From Anaerolineaceae bacterium UBA6105 (GTDB lineage Bacteria; Chloroflexota; Anaerolineae; Anaerolineales; Anaerolineaceae), in the NCBI GenBank assembly GCA_002423495.1, contig DIWN01000044.1:1-64000 (forward strand): 64,000 nucleotides of DNA. Reading direction: 5' to 3'. Below the pieces are notes generated by a model, which saw only the letters and a list, made by a program, of their open reading frames with translations, ran no database searches and was not told the DNA's origin. Position numbers and translations under genes: made by a program. Every line of letters starts with the position of its first letter. The stretch's first letter is position 1. Of this stretch, positions 15,671-24,834 are shown piece by piece.

Positions 15671-18358
15671 ATGACTGAACTGCCAAAAACGTATGACTTT
15701 AGAGAGTATGAAGAAAAAATCTACCAGGAATGGGAAGAGAAGGGCTATTTTAAGCCGACAAATGACCCCAACCTGCCGGGGCATGACCCGAACGTTGAGC
15801 CGTTTGTGATCGTTATCCCACCCCCGAACGTGACGGGTGCTTTGCATCTGGGGCATCCTTTGTTTGTGGCCACCCAGGACATCATGATCCGTTACCACCG
15901 CATGAAGGGTGAGCCGACATTGTGGGTTCCGGGAACTGACCACGCGGGAATTGCAACCCAGCTGCAGGTGGAAAACCTGCTTCGCAAGGAAGGGACCTCC
16001 CGTGAAGAATTAGGACGTGAAGCCTTTGAAGAACGCGTCTGGCAATGGAAAGAGAAGTACGGCGGAGAGATTATCAACCAACTCAGGAGATTGGGTGCTT
16101 CCTGCGATTGGGAACGGGAGCGTTTCACGCTTGACGAGGGATTATCACGGGCTGTAAGGGAAGCTTTCGTGCAGTTATACGAAAAAGGGCTTATCTATCA
16201 GGGTCCACGCATGATCAATTGGTCGCCCGGGCTGCAAACAGCTGTCTCTGACCTGGAAGTGGAATATTCAGAGGAACAGGGCAAGCTCTATCACTTCAAA
16301 TACATGCTGGCAGACGGCAGCGGGGACTACATCCCGGTAGCCACCACGCGTCCGGAGACCATTCCCGGCGATACAGCCGTGGCAGTGCATCCCGAAGATA
16401 AACGCTACGCACGGTTTGTCGGGAAAAAGGTAATCGTTCCGATCCTGGGCAGGGAAATCCTTGTGGTAGCCGATGATTATGTGGAGAAGGATTTCGGGAC
16501 AGGCGCGCTCAAGATCACGCCAGGGCATGATCCGCACGACTATGAAATTGGTGAACGCCACAACCTGGCTTTGATCAACATCATGAACAAGAATGCCACA
16601 TTGAACGAGAATGCAGGCAAATACGCAGGCATGGAGCGCTTCAAAGCCCGCAAAGCGATCTGGGCAGATATGACAGAGGCAGGTTTGGTGCTTAAAGAGG
16701 AACCCTACCTGATGAATGTGCCCCGTTCCCAGAGGGGTGGGGAGATCGTGGAGCCGCTGGTGTCGACCCAGTGGTTTGTGAAGATGGACAGCCTGGCAGA
16801 AATGGCAGCAGAATCTGTGCGCAATGGAGATGTTCAGTTTGTGCCGGACCGTTTCACCAAGGTCTTCCTGAATTGGATGGATAACATCCAGGATTGGTGC
16901 ATCAGCCGGCAGTTGTGGTGGGGGCACCGCATCCCGGTCTGGTATTGCCAGGACTGCCGGGAAGTGATTGTTGCGCGGGAAGATCCCAGCATGTGTCCCA
17001 AATGCGGATCGCATAATCTGCAGCAGGACCCTGACGTGTTGGATACCTGGTTCTCCTCAGGTCTTTGGCCTTTCTCGGTGTTTGGCTGGCCGGACGCGAC
17101 ACCAGATTTCAAGTACTTCTACCCGACCAGTGTGATGGAAACGGGGTACGACATCATTTTCTTCTGGGTGGCGCGTATGGTAATGGACGGGCTTTTCTTT
17201 ACTGATAAAGCACCCTTCCACACGGTCTACCTGCACGGCATGGTGCGCGATGACAAGGGTCAGAAGATGAGCAAGACCAAGAACAACGTGATTGACCCAC
17301 TGGTGCTGATGAACGAATACGGCACAGACGCGCTTAGGTTCTCGCTGGTGGTGGGGTCCAGCCCGGGCAATGACCAGAACGTCGGCACGAAAAAGGTGGA
17401 GGGGAACCGGAACTTTGCCAACAAAGTGTGGAATATCGGTCGGTTTGTGATCAACGCCATCAACAACATTGAGGAACCGACAAAAGCTGAGCCGCAGTGG
17501 ACGCTGGCCGATTCGTGGATCTGGGCACGCACAAAACAGACGGTCAACAGCGTAAATAAACTGTTTGAAAGCTACCAATTTGGGGAGGCTGGCAGGCAGG
17601 TGTATGAATTTTTGTGGAACGATTTTGCCGACTGGTACCTGGAAGCCTCAAAGAGGCAGCTGGCAGAAGGCGGAGAGCGGGCTGCTTATACGGCGATAAT
17701 TCTGGCAGATGCGCTCGGTTTGATGCTGCGCCTGTTGCATCCATTTACGCCTTTTGTAACCGAAGCGCTGTATGGATATCTGAAGGAAGCCTGCGAGACA
17801 AACCAATACATCTACAACCCTGAGAAAGATTGGGAAGAGCACTTGATTGCAGCCCGTTGGCCAGAACGCATGCCTCAGGAGGGATGGGAAGGGGCGGCGC
17901 TTAAAGACTTCGAGTTGGTACAGGAAATGGTGCGTACCATCCGAAACCTTCGCTCTGAGTTCAAAATTGAACCGAATAAAAACATTGATGCCATCCTGGT
18001 GAGTGAGAGCAAAGTTGACTTTTTGCAGCAGAACCGGAATTTGTTGATCGATTTAGCTGGTCTGAACGAGGATGATCTCAAAATTTTTTCAAGCAAGCCC
18101 GATACTGAGGGTTTGACCGTGGTCGTTATTGAGGATATCGAGATTTACCTTGACCTGAGCGCGAGTGAGGAAACCCAACTTGACCGTGAACGCCTGGAGA
18201 AGGAACTGGCAGAAGCGAAAAGCCAGATAGAACGGCTTGAGAAGCTGCTTGCTTCTCCGTTCGCCCAAAAGGCACCGGAAAAAGTGGTGCAGACCGAAAG
18301 GGAAAAGCTTGAGGGTTACCTCACTGCGGCGCAGAAGCTACGCGAGAGATTGATGTAA
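15671..18358 (+). CDS. valS: Valyl-tRNA synthetase
   Basis: An 895-residue class I aminoacyl-tRNA synthetase that charges tRNA-Val. The HIGH motif is HLGH at residues 59-62 after PPPNVTGA. The editing domain (TTRPETIPGDTAVAVHPED) clears mischarged threonine. The KMSKS loop is GQKMSKTKNN near residue 535. The C-terminal 65 residues form the ValS coiled coil that contacts tRNA. GAGAGGTG precedes the ATG. Expression is set by the T-box leader immediately upstream, and a strong terminator follows the stop. Confidence 0.98.
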   Translation: MTELPKTYDFREYEEKIYQEWEEKGYFKPTNDPNLPGHDPNVEPFVIVIPPPNVTGALHLGHPLFVATQDIMIRYHRMKGEPTLWVPGTDHAGIATQLQVENLLRKEGTSREELGREAFEERVWQWKEKYGGEIINQLRRLGASCDWERERFTLDEGLSRAVREAFVQLYEKGLIYQGPRMINWSPGLQTAVSDLEVEYSEEQGKLYHFKYMLADGSGDYIPVATTRPETIPGDTAVAVHPEDKRYARFVGKKVIVPILGREILVVADDYVEKDFGTGALKITPGHDPHDYEIGERHNLALINIMNKNATLNENAGKYAGMERFKARKAIWADMTEAGLVLKEEPYLMNVPRSQRGGEIVEPLVSTQWFVKMDSLAEMAAESVRNGDVQFVPDRFTKVFLNWMDNIQDWCISRQLWWGHRIPVWYCQDCREVIVAREDPSMCPKCGSHNLQQDPDVLDTWFSSGLWPFSVFGWPDATPDFKYFYPTSVMETGYDIIFFWVARMVMDGLFFTDKAPFHTVYLHGMVRDDKGQKMSKTKNNVIDPLVLMNEYGTDALRFSLVVGSSPGNDQNVGTKKVEGNRNFANKVWNIGRFVINAINNIEEPTKAEPQWTLADSWIWARTKQTVNSVNKLFESYQFGEAGRQVYEFLWNDFADWYLEASKRQLAEGGERAAYTAIILADALGLMLRLLHPFTPFVTEALYGYLKEACETNQYIYNPEKDWEEHLIAARWPERMPQEGWEGAALKDFELVQEMVRTIRNLRSEFKIEPNKNIDAILVSESKVDFLQQNRNLLIDLAGLNEDDLKIFSSKPDTEGLTVVVIEDIEIYLDLSASEETQLDRERLEKELAEAKSQIERLEKLLASPFAQKAPEKVVQTEREKLEGYLTAAQKLRERLM

Positions 18359-18365
18359 AACAGAG

Positions 18366-18399
18366 CCTCCCCGAGAACAAATCGGGGAGGTATTTTTTT
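18366..18399 (+). terminator. Intrinsic terminator after valS
   Basis: A nine-base-pair GC-rich stem (CCTCCCCGA / TCGGGGAGG) with a seven-base loop, followed by TATTTTTTT. It overlaps the stop codon of the convergent minus-strand gene by two bases. Confidence 0.93.
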
Positions 18400-20110
18400 A
18401 TTGCAGACGGAGCTTCTCGAGCAGGATGATGCGTTTCAGAATCGCGACTGAAACCGCGTAGGTGGAATCCATGCCAAAGTACGAGAGACCACCAGCGCCG
18501 AGGTTCTTCCCCTTGGAATAGGGTGTGTCGGAGACGTAGTGCAGGATGCCCAGGTCGAAGGGCAGGCCGTAAAGATTAACGATTTCATCGACAGGATGCC
18601 GCTGCGGGCGGAAAAGTTCACAGATGGCAGAAAGATAGGGTCCGGCTTCCATTTCGACGTCGGTGTAACCTTCACGGTAGACGACGTCGAGAACATTGCG
18701 GTTCTGCAGGAAGGTGCCCATGACTGAGACTGCTTTTTGATTGTCCAGAACGGTGCCGAAATTGAGATTGGGGGCAATATCCGCGGCGGTGAAGTTGTTG
18801 TTGAAAAGATAAGTATTGCGCGAGTGTTCATCGTACACCACATTTGGCAGCACAACATCCCCGCGGACACCATTCAAGCTGGCAGCTTTACCCATGATGT
18901 AGATGCCAAGTATCTTGCTGCTGTTTTCCGCGATTTTTGTCAGCAGGTTGTAAGCAGCAAAACCAAGTGGATAGTCGATGTTCAGGATGATAGCATCACT
19001 GTCCTGGAGAAAGGCGAGATGAGAACTGTCACCGTCCGGTATCAGGCGGGGGTCAATTGTGTTGGGGTTTAGCTTATGAAGCTCCATCACGCTGGCTTCC
19101 ACGTCAAAACTGTGGGCACTGCTGAGGCGGGTAATGCCGCGATCCTCTTCGAAGGCAATCTGTTCAGATATCAGGGGACTCTCGGGGTGGGCAGAGAGAT
19201 AGTTGCGCATGGCGTAATAGAAGAAATTTTCCTGGCTGGCTTTATTGGCTTCCTGCTTTATTTCTTCCCATTCAGCGCGCAAGGAAGGTTGGTCTTTCTC
19301 AATAAAGTTCAACAGGTCGGTGCGTTTTGTCAATGAAAAACCAGAAAGCAGATTGGCAAGACTGTGCGTGTTGGATGAGACAAAGTAGATCGGACGCCTG
19401 GTAATTGCCGGGACGTGCGTTTCGATATTTTTCCACCAGCTCTCGGTCGCTTTGCGGTAATCGTTCAGGGAGCCGCTGACAAGTTGAACTGTGAGGTCGC
19501 TTGTTTCGGAGGCAATATGGGACATGTATTTATTGAAGTTGTCTCCCATTACTGTGTATAGCCTGGCGAGTTCCTCTTCTTTGATCTGTAAATGTTTGGC
19601 GAGTTGTTGAAAGTTCTGCGGATCGTCCGGTTTGGCAGAGGAAAGCAGACCTTCCGGAAGGGTGTTCAGCAGAAAGTGAAGTTTGTTCCATTCGATCTGC
19701 AAGGCGGTCAAAGCAGGAATGACGTCGTCAATGTCGGAACGGGAGGCGATGTAACAGGCTAATATTTGACCTCCGTTGTAAAAACATCGCCTGCGGCGTG
19801 CTTTCGCGCTGACATCTTTCCAGGTCTCGATATCGCCATAGCCGTAACTGGCAAAATTTTCTGCGGATTGACCAAGGATGACTTTCTTCACATAAAAAAT
19901 GGCTTCCGGCAGGCGTAACAAGGCGTAAAGCAAGGCGGAAATATCTGGAGAGTCCTCACGGGACTTGGTGTGGAGGGAAGAATTCATCCCCGCGTGCACC
20001 TCTTCGAGGGTGCGGATGCGGACCTCGTTAGAGGAGCGCAACAGCGAATAAATGGTGCGCAAGTACAGATCTATTTCTTCAGATGATCGGACAGGAACGG
20101 TTCTTTCCAT
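18398..20110 (-). CDS. Uncharacterised 570-residue protein with nucleoside-phosphorylase-like C-terminus
   Basis: No family name is recognised with certainty. The N-terminal 330 residues look mostly helical and lack known motifs. The region from about residue 345 has several pieces reminiscent of the purine/uridine phosphorylase fold: GIYIMGKAASLNGVRGDVVLP, then VVYDEHS, then DVEMEAGPY near residue 485 (compare the MExE-type ribose-binding motif), and a late VSD followed by a long helix. No signal peptide or membrane segment is seen. An AAAGG sequence lies ten bases before the ATG. It is single, convergent to valS and divergent from rsmI. A catalytic or merely binding role on nucleosides or nucleotides is a guess. 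Confidence 0.6.
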   Translation of the reverse strand: MERTVPVRSSEEIDLYLRTIYSLLRSSNEVRIRTLEEVHAGMNSSLHTKSREDSPDISALLYALLRLPEAIFYVKKVILGQSAENFASYGYGDIETWKDVSAKARRRRCFYNGGQILACYIASRSDIDDVIPALTALQIEWNKLHFLLNTLPEGLLSSAKPDDPQNFQQLAKHLQIKEEELARLYTVMGDNFNKYMSHIASETSDLTVQLVSGSLNDYRKATESWWKNIETHVPAITRRPIYFVSSNTHSLANLLSGFSLTKRTDLLNFIEKDQPSLRAEWEEIKQEANKASQENFFYYAMRNYLSAHPESPLISEQIAFEEDRGITRLSSAHSFDVEASVMELHKLNPNTIDPRLIPDGDSSHLAFLQDSDAIILNIDYPLGFAAYNLLTKIAENSSKILGIYIMGKAASLNGVRGDVVLPNVVYDEHSRNTYLFNNNFTAADIAPNLNFGTVLDNQKAVSVMGTFLQNRNVLDVVYREGYTDVEMEAGPYLSAICELFRPQRHPVDEIVNLYGLPFDLGILHYVSDTPYSKGKNLGAGGLSYFGMDSTYAVSVAILKRIILLEKLRLQ

Positions 20111-20183
20111 AGCGTGTTTGCCTTTTAGTGTTTAAACGATTTATAGAAATTTTATCACGGCGATTATTACCTGCAACCTCCCT

Positions 20184-20189
20184 TATAAT
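20184..20189 (+). promoter_or_regulatory. Probable -10 box of rsmI
   Basis: TATAAT lies 46 bases before the rsmI ATG. The -35 region lacks a clear match. GGGAGTGAG before the ATG serves as ribosome-binding site. Confidence 0.4.
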
Positions 20190-20235
20190 ACACCTATCAA
20201 ATTATCACAGAAGTAATGGATGGGAGTGAGATTGT

Positions 20236-20928
20236 ATGCTCTACCTTGTTGCCACACCAATTGGAAATTTAGGGGATATGACCTACCGCGCGGTAGAAGT
20301 TTTGAAGAATGTGGACCTGATTGCCTCGGAGGACAGCCGCAAGTCGAGCATCTTGTTGAACCATTACGGCATCAGCAAGCCCCAGACCGCGTTAAATAAT
20401 TTTAATGAACGCAAAGTTGTGCCAAAATTGGTTGAGCGGCTTGAAAGTGGGGCGACCATCGCCCTGATCACCAGCGCGGGCACACCAGGGATCTCAGATC
20501 CCGGTTATTTGTTGGTGCACGCGGCGCTGGCGGCGGATGTTGCAGTGGAAGTAATCCCGGGTCCATCCGCAGTCATCACGGCTCTTACGCTGGCGGACTT
20601 ACCCCTCCACGGCTTTACGTTCAAGGGCTTTCCACCAAACAAAGAAGGTCCGCGTAAGCGCTTTTTCGCGTTGGACGCGCAAAATCCACACACGCTGGTA
20701 TTCTATGAAAGCCCATACCGCCTGGTGGCTTTTTTGAAGAATGCTTTGGAAGTCCTTGGCGACAGGCGGGCTGTCGTGGCTAATGATTTGACAAAAAAAT
20801 TTGAGCGTATCACGAGGGGGAACCTCTCGGAGATCATCCCGATAATCGAAAACGCACCCATAAAGGGCGAGTTTGTGATCTGCATAGCCGGTTTTGATGA
20901 GTTAAAGGTTAAAAACTTATCGGACTGA
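20236..20928 (+). CDS. rsmI: 16S rRNA 2'-O-ribose C1402 methyltransferase
   Basis: A 230-residue tetrapyrrole-methylase-fold enzyme that methylates the ribose of C1402 in the decoding centre. The N-terminus LYLVATPIGNLGDMTYRA and the block SEDSRKSSILLNHYGI are diagnostic. The SAM-binding SAGTPGISDPGY lies near residues 80-91. It is shorter than E. coli RsmI (286 residues) because the small C-terminal extension is missing. Its last 20 bases overlap the convergent yhhQ gene. A second paralogue lies at 26724-27425. Confidence 0.93.
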   Translation: MLYLVATPIGNLGDMTYRAVEVLKNVDLIASEDSRKSSILLNHYGISKPQTALNNFNERKVVPKLVERLESGATIALITSAGTPGISDPGYLLVHAALAADVAVEVIPGPSAVITALTLADLPLHGFTFKGFPPNKEGPRKRFFALDAQNPHTLVFYESPYRLVAFLKNALEVLGDRRAVVANDLTKKFERITRGNLSEIIPIIENAPIKGEFVICIAGFDELKVKNLSD

Positions 20929-21658
20929 GGTCGGACAGATCTGAGTAAATATCGACACCCTCAGCTTGCTTGAGTTTATTGACAATCTTGTAGGTTGCTG
21001 GAGTGAAAAGGATCTCAACCAGGACCTTAAAGATGTAATTGGTTAGAGTTAGCGACCAGAACAATTCACGCGGGAAAACCCCGGTGAGTGTTGCCACGGC
21101 TACAAAGATGAAACTGTCAACGAATTCGCCGATGATGGTGCTGGAGATCGTGCGAACCCAGAGTAATTTTCCCTTGGTAATAGATTTCATCAATGCCATC
21201 ACGACGGCATTTGAAAAGCTGCCAAAAAGATAGCCCAGGATACTTGAGAGGACGATACCGCCAAAGCTGACACCGCCCAAGATCAAATCGAAGGCGGATT
21301 GGCCGACGCTTTGCTGCCAGCTGGCTTCACCAGGCAGCAGGCGGATGAGCAGGAACATCAGAAAACTGAACACCAGGGCACCAAAGCCAAGCCAAATCAC
21401 ACGCCGGGAACGCGAATAACCATAAACTTCTGTCAGGACATCCCCGAAAATGTAGGCAAAAGGAAAAAACACGGTTCCGGCATCAAAAGCCATGCGGATA
21501 TTGCCAAGGGAAAAACCCCAGTCAATAATTTTGGCAGAGGATGCGAAATTGGACAAAATCAAAATCACAGCAAAACTGACCGTGACAATATCCAGATATT
21601 TGAAATTGTGGCGTTGTTTTTTTTGTTCCAAGATCATTCTCCAATAAGGTTGGCACAT
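20909..21658 (-). CDS. yhhQ: Queuosine precursor transporter, YhhQ family
   Basis: A 249-residue membrane protein with about six hydrophobic segments. It belongs to the VUT family that imports queuosine precursors such as preQ0 or preQ1. The signature FFPFAYIFGDVLTEVYGYSR is near residues 64-83. The start is uncertain: the ATG at 21658 has no Shine-Dalgarno, and the one at 21637 has GGAGA too close. A TAGTAT box lies six bases before 21658, which would fit a leaderless message. A tRNA-guanine transglycosylase gene 4 kb away is the likely downstream user. The 3' end overlaps rsmI on the other strand. Confidence 0.88.
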   Translation of the reverse strand: MCQPYWRMILEQKKQRHNFKYLDIVTVSFAVILILSNFASSAKIIDWGFSLGNIRMAFDAGTVFFPFAYIFGDVLTEVYGYSRSRRVIWLGFGALVFSFLMFLLIRLLPGEASWQQSVGQSAFDLILGGVSFGGIVLSSILGYLFGSFSNAVVMALMKSITKGKLLWVRTISSTIIGEFVDSFIFVAVATLTGVFPRELFWSLTLTNYIFKVLVEILFTPATYKIVNKLKQAEGVDIYSDLSDLSPISF

Positions 21659-21787
21659 CGGGTTATACTACAAAACGATTAATTTCGCAGTCTTATGAGA
21701 AGTATCGCACGATTTGGAGCTTTTGTGAACCTGTTGAGAGGCTTTGGCACAGAAGGCTTGCAAATCAATCACATTTTGAAAATACGT

Positions 21788-21793
21788 TAAAAT
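21788..21793 (+). promoter_or_regulatory. -10 box placed for a leaderless rsmE transcript
   Basis: TAAAAT ends six bases before the ATG at 21800, so the start codon falls where transcription should begin. A short AAGG in the gap could also act as a weak ribosome-binding site. Confidence 0.45.
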
Positions 21794-21799
21794 AAGGCC

Positions 21800-22540
21800 A
21801 TGCAACACTTTTTCTTAGAACCAGAATCGATACAGGATGGGGTTGTTACCTTCCCCGAAGACATCTCGCGGCAGATCAAGAACGTGCTGCGGCTCAAACT
21901 CAAAACAGACGCAGTGATTGTGCTGGACAATTCCGGCTGGGAGTATTTGGTGCAGCTGACTGGAAGCACTGGAAAAACCGTGATTGGCGAGATCACAGGC
22001 AAACAACTTGGCAGACCAGAGCCAAAAGTGGGGCTGCGTCTGTGCTACAGCCTCACACGGCGCGAAAAGATGGAGACGATCCTGCAAAAAGCAACCGAGA
22101 TCGGGGCAACCAGCTTTCAGCCCTACATTTCTTCTCGCAGCCTGGTTCAGGATAGCCGGCAAAATAGCGCTCGCCAGGAACGCCTGAACGCGATCATGCG
22201 GGAAGCTGCCGAGCAATCCATGCGTGCCAGGTTGCCCATCTTGAAGCCCGTGCTGACCTATGAAGAAATGTTGACAGACGCTCAGGATTGCGTGGTGAAA
22301 CTGATCGCCTGGGAAAGCACGGCGATTGTGAGCCAGATCTGTGCAAGTATGCTCGGTGTGGGGGAAAGCGAAAACGCTGAAATTGCCCTGTTGATTGGAC
22401 CTGAAGGCGGCTTTAGTTCTGATGAAGTTGCTTTAGCGGAAAAGCACGGTTTTCAGCAGATCTCTTTAGGCACGAATATCCTGCGCATGGAGACAGCCTG
22501 CATTGCCGGCTGCGCTATCATCCGGCATATTTGCCAATAA
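21800..22540 (+). CDS. rsmE: 16S rRNA m3U1498 methyltransferase
   Basis: A 246-residue SPOUT-family methyltransferase acting on U1498 of 16S rRNA. The N-terminal PUA-like domain (MQHFFLEPESI...LRLKLKTDAVIVLDNSG) is followed by the knotted SAM-binding domain with RREKMETILQKATEIGA near residues 83-99. The C-terminal LIGPEGGFSSDEV and LGTNILRMETA are the trefoil-knot SAM loops. Length is normal. It converges on the m5C methyltransferase gene with one base between stops. Confidence 0.95.
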   Translation: MQHFFLEPESIQDGVVTFPEDISRQIKNVLRLKLKTDAVIVLDNSGWEYLVQLTGSTGKTVIGEITGKQLGRPEPKVGLRLCYSLTRREKMETILQKATEIGATSFQPYISSRSLVQDSRQNSARQERLNAIMREAAEQSMRARLPILKPVLTYEEMLTDAQDCVVKLIAWESTAIVSQICASMLGVGESENAEIALLIGPEGGFSSDEVALAEKHGFQQISLGTNILRMETACIAGCAIIRHICQ

Positions 22541-22541
22541 A

Positions 22542-24020
22542 TTACCTGAGTAAGTTGCGGTTTGGCAAAAGATTTCTCAGCCGATTGGCTGAGAGTTTCC
22601 CCGCGCCAAGGTTTCGTCCAAGTTCATCCCGGATAACAACAACTGATCCCATCTTCAGACCCTGAAAGTTCAGACTTCGCAGATCCTGCCCTGAGAGCCA
22701 TTGCGCGACTTTGTCTTCGGGAATTGTCCAGATATTGGCATTGAAAAGGTTGCCAAAACGGTTGATGAGCTCTACGGACAGGGCAAGCTCGCCGTGATAA
22801 ATCTTACCGAAAGGCATCCCCAGGCTGTGGTATGGCAATGAAGGGAAGTGGTCGAGATAGGCTTTTGGGACCAGGTGCAGGCTGTTGCCTCTTTGGTGGA
22901 GAATTAATCCGCTTTGGGTCAGGTACGGGATTAAGCTGACGCCGTAGAGATCCATAATCTGTGTATCCAAAACAGTTAATTGACTGGCTGGAACCGGAGC
23001 AAAACCCGTCGCGGAAAATGGACGGGCAGGCGCTTGCGCGGCATCAGAGGAAAAGTCGGCCACCTTGCTAAGCAGAACGGCAAAAAAGCCGTTTGTTTCG
23101 AAAACGTGAGGCCAAACCCGCAGGCTGTTTTGAAGCATTGGGTGAAAAATCTGATCCTGGAAGGAGATTAATCCGGATGCCTGTAAGTCGCCGAGAGGGA
23201 TCCTGGCAATCTGGAAAGCGTTCGGAGCAATATCCAGCAGGGCGTTTACCACGGCTTCATCTTCCTCAGGCGCAAGCGTGCAGGTGGAGTAAACCAATTC
23301 TCCGCCGGGCTTCAACGCTTTGGCTGCTGAGGTCAGAAGGGCGAGCTGCCTTGAGGCAAGGCGACCACGTTCATCGGCAGTGATCGGCCGGGGTGGATGG
23401 GAGGCGGAAACGCGCAGGCTTTCCATGCTGCAAGGAGCGTCAAGCAAGATGCGGTCGAAAGTTTGAGGAAACCAGTCCCCGAGGCGTTCACCCGCGAAGT
23501 TGGAGATCATGTGATTGGCTGATCCCCAAACCTGCAGAACTGTGCGCAAGGCGGAAAGCCGGGAGGCGGAAGAGTCGTTGGCGATGATGAAATCCCGGTC
23601 GAGGTTGTGATCCACCAGCTGTGTTGTTTTGCCGCCCGGGGAGGCAGCCATGTCGAGCACGAGTCCGGGAGTTGACGATTCGGAGAAAAGCGAGACAGGC
23701 AGAATTGAGGCCGCATCCTGGACATAGTAGTATCCAAGGCGGTGTTCGAGCGTCTGACCGGGGGTAGTCTGGCTGGAGAGAATCTGCCTGGAAGCAGTAG
23801 AGAAAGGGACTGGAGCTGTTTGCCAGCCATAACGCTCAGACCAGGCATTGAGGTCTTGGGTGGGATCGGATGATTTCAGCAGGTTGACGCGTACCGCTGA
23901 CGGCGCGGATCGCGCTGCAGAAGCGAGCAGCTCTTCGTAATCCGCAGGCGAGAGATAAGGACGATAGCGAGTGATCGCTTCCTGGATTTCGGGTGGGAGT
24001 GGTGCCTTGGTATCAGTCAT
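22542..24020 (-). CDS. RsmB/RsmF-family RNA m5C methyltransferase
   Basis: A 492-residue SAM-dependent cytosine-C5 methyltransferase of the NOP2/RsmB group. The SAM motif is LDMAASPGGKTTQL. The two catalytic cysteines lie in DAPCSMESLR (motif IV) and YSTCTLAPEE (motif VI). A C-terminal PUA-like region of about 120 residues resembles that of RsmF/YebU. The ATG at 24020, preceded by CGGAAAC, is preferred over an in-frame ATG at 24047 that lacks a ribosome-binding site. The start overlaps the preceding methyltransferase gene by eight bases. The RNA target (16S C1407 or another site) is unproven. Confidence 0.88.
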   Translation of the reverse strand: MTDTKAPLPPEIQEAITRYRPYLSPADYEELLASAARSAPSAVRVNLLKSSDPTQDLNAWSERYGWQTAPVPFSTASRQILSSQTTPGQTLEHRLGYYYVQDAASILPVSLFSESSTPGLVLDMAASPGGKTTQLVDHNLDRDFIIANDSSASRLSALRTVLQVWGSANHMISNFAGERLGDWFPQTFDRILLDAPCSMESLRVSASHPPRPITADERGRLASRQLALLTSAAKALKPGGELVYSTCTLAPEEDEAVVNALLDIAPNAFQIARIPLGDLQASGLISFQDQIFHPMLQNSLRVWPHVFETNGFFAVLLSKVADFSSDAAQAPARPFSATGFAPVPASQLTVLDTQIMDLYGVSLIPYLTQSGLILHQRGNSLHLVPKAYLDHFPSLPYHSLGMPFGKIYHGELALSVELINRFGNLFNANIWTIPEDKVAQWLSGQDLRSLNFQGLKMGSVVVIRDELGRNLGAGKLSANRLRNLLPNRNLLR

Positions 24021-24834
24021 GTTTCCGGATGAAAAACAGGAGCTCATCGTCGACGATGTCGGTGGTCAGTTGCCAGGGTTGACCTTCGATGGCTTTGTGG
24101 ATAAGGGCTAAATGGTAATTTTCGAGGGAGTGATGTCCCTTCAGGTCGCGGCTGGGCAGGCTGACCACCAGCCATTTGACATTGAGGCCCATAAATAGCT
24201 CACGATTACTGCAAGGGCGTCGCTTTTCAAGGCGATGGGCTTCTTTGAAAAAGAAGGCACAGTCTGCTTCTTGGTCAGGAATGGTTGTCAGGATGTCCTG
24301 TTGGATTGCACGTGCTTGTGGATAGAAATATTGAAAGAAAATCTGGAGAAAGTCCAGACGGGGCTGGTGAATGTCGTAAGCGACAAAATTTGTAGATGGG
24401 GGCAGATTCATCCAGGGCAGCCCAAGTGGGTCAAGGGCGCAGGCGAGATCGAGGATTGAGTCAGGAGTGCCGATTGTGGCGAATATTTTCTGGTAGAAAG
24501 CTTCGAGATAGGGCAGGCGTTCCCGGCTGGAGGCATGCAGGCGCATTGTGTCCAGGCACCAGGATTTCAATAATTCTGGAGATTGGTTCTGGCCGCGCAG
24601 TTCCTGAAGAGCCGCAGTCTGCGCAGGATAATTGATTTCTTCAAGATAGGGCGCGATGACGTTATGCAGGGATTTGCGGAAGTTCGCTTCAAACTCTTTG
24701 CGGGAACTGCTGTGCTGACTTTCGTAAGCAAGAATATCTTTCAAGGTGGCGTGCGGGATGTGAAGGTCGCGGTATTTTCGGGAGCTTTTTACTGCCTGGA
24801 TGAGGGAGTCGAGAAAAGACTGGTCGAAAATCAT
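24013..24834 (-). CDS. Arm/Rmt-like 16S rRNA methyltransferase, divergent copy
   Basis: A 273-residue protein of the FmrO/Arm/Rmt family, whose known members methylate N7 of G1405 in 16S rRNA and block 4,6-linked aminoglycosides. The N-terminal helical domain (SSRKYRDLHIP), LHASSRERLPYLE and the SAM loop LDLACALDPLGLPWM align with its neighbour and with RmtB. Key positions differ: the loop glycine is Ala, the KxLP motif is replaced by KEAHRLEK, and the SLGG..KGME block reads DLKGHHSLEN. It may have a changed target or be inactive. Its start overlaps the upstream paralogue by four bases. Confidence 0.8.
   Translation of the reverse strand: MIFDQSFLDSLIQAVKSSRKYRDLHIPHATLKDILAYESQHSSSRKEFEANFRKSLHNVIAPYLEEINYPAQTAALQELRGQNQSPELLKSWCLDTMRLHASSRERLPYLEAFYQKIFATIGTPDSILDLACALDPLGLPWMNLPPSTNFVAYDIHQPRLDFLQIFFQYFYPQARAIQQDILTTIPDQEADCAFFFKEAHRLEKRRPCSNRELFMGLNVKWLVVSLPSRDLKGHHSLENYHLALIHKAIEGQPWQLTTDIVDDELLFFIRKHD

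Noticed and set aside
16268..17014. Minus-strand open frame of 248 codons opposite valS
   Set aside because: Antisense shadow rich in His, Cys and Pro, without motifs.
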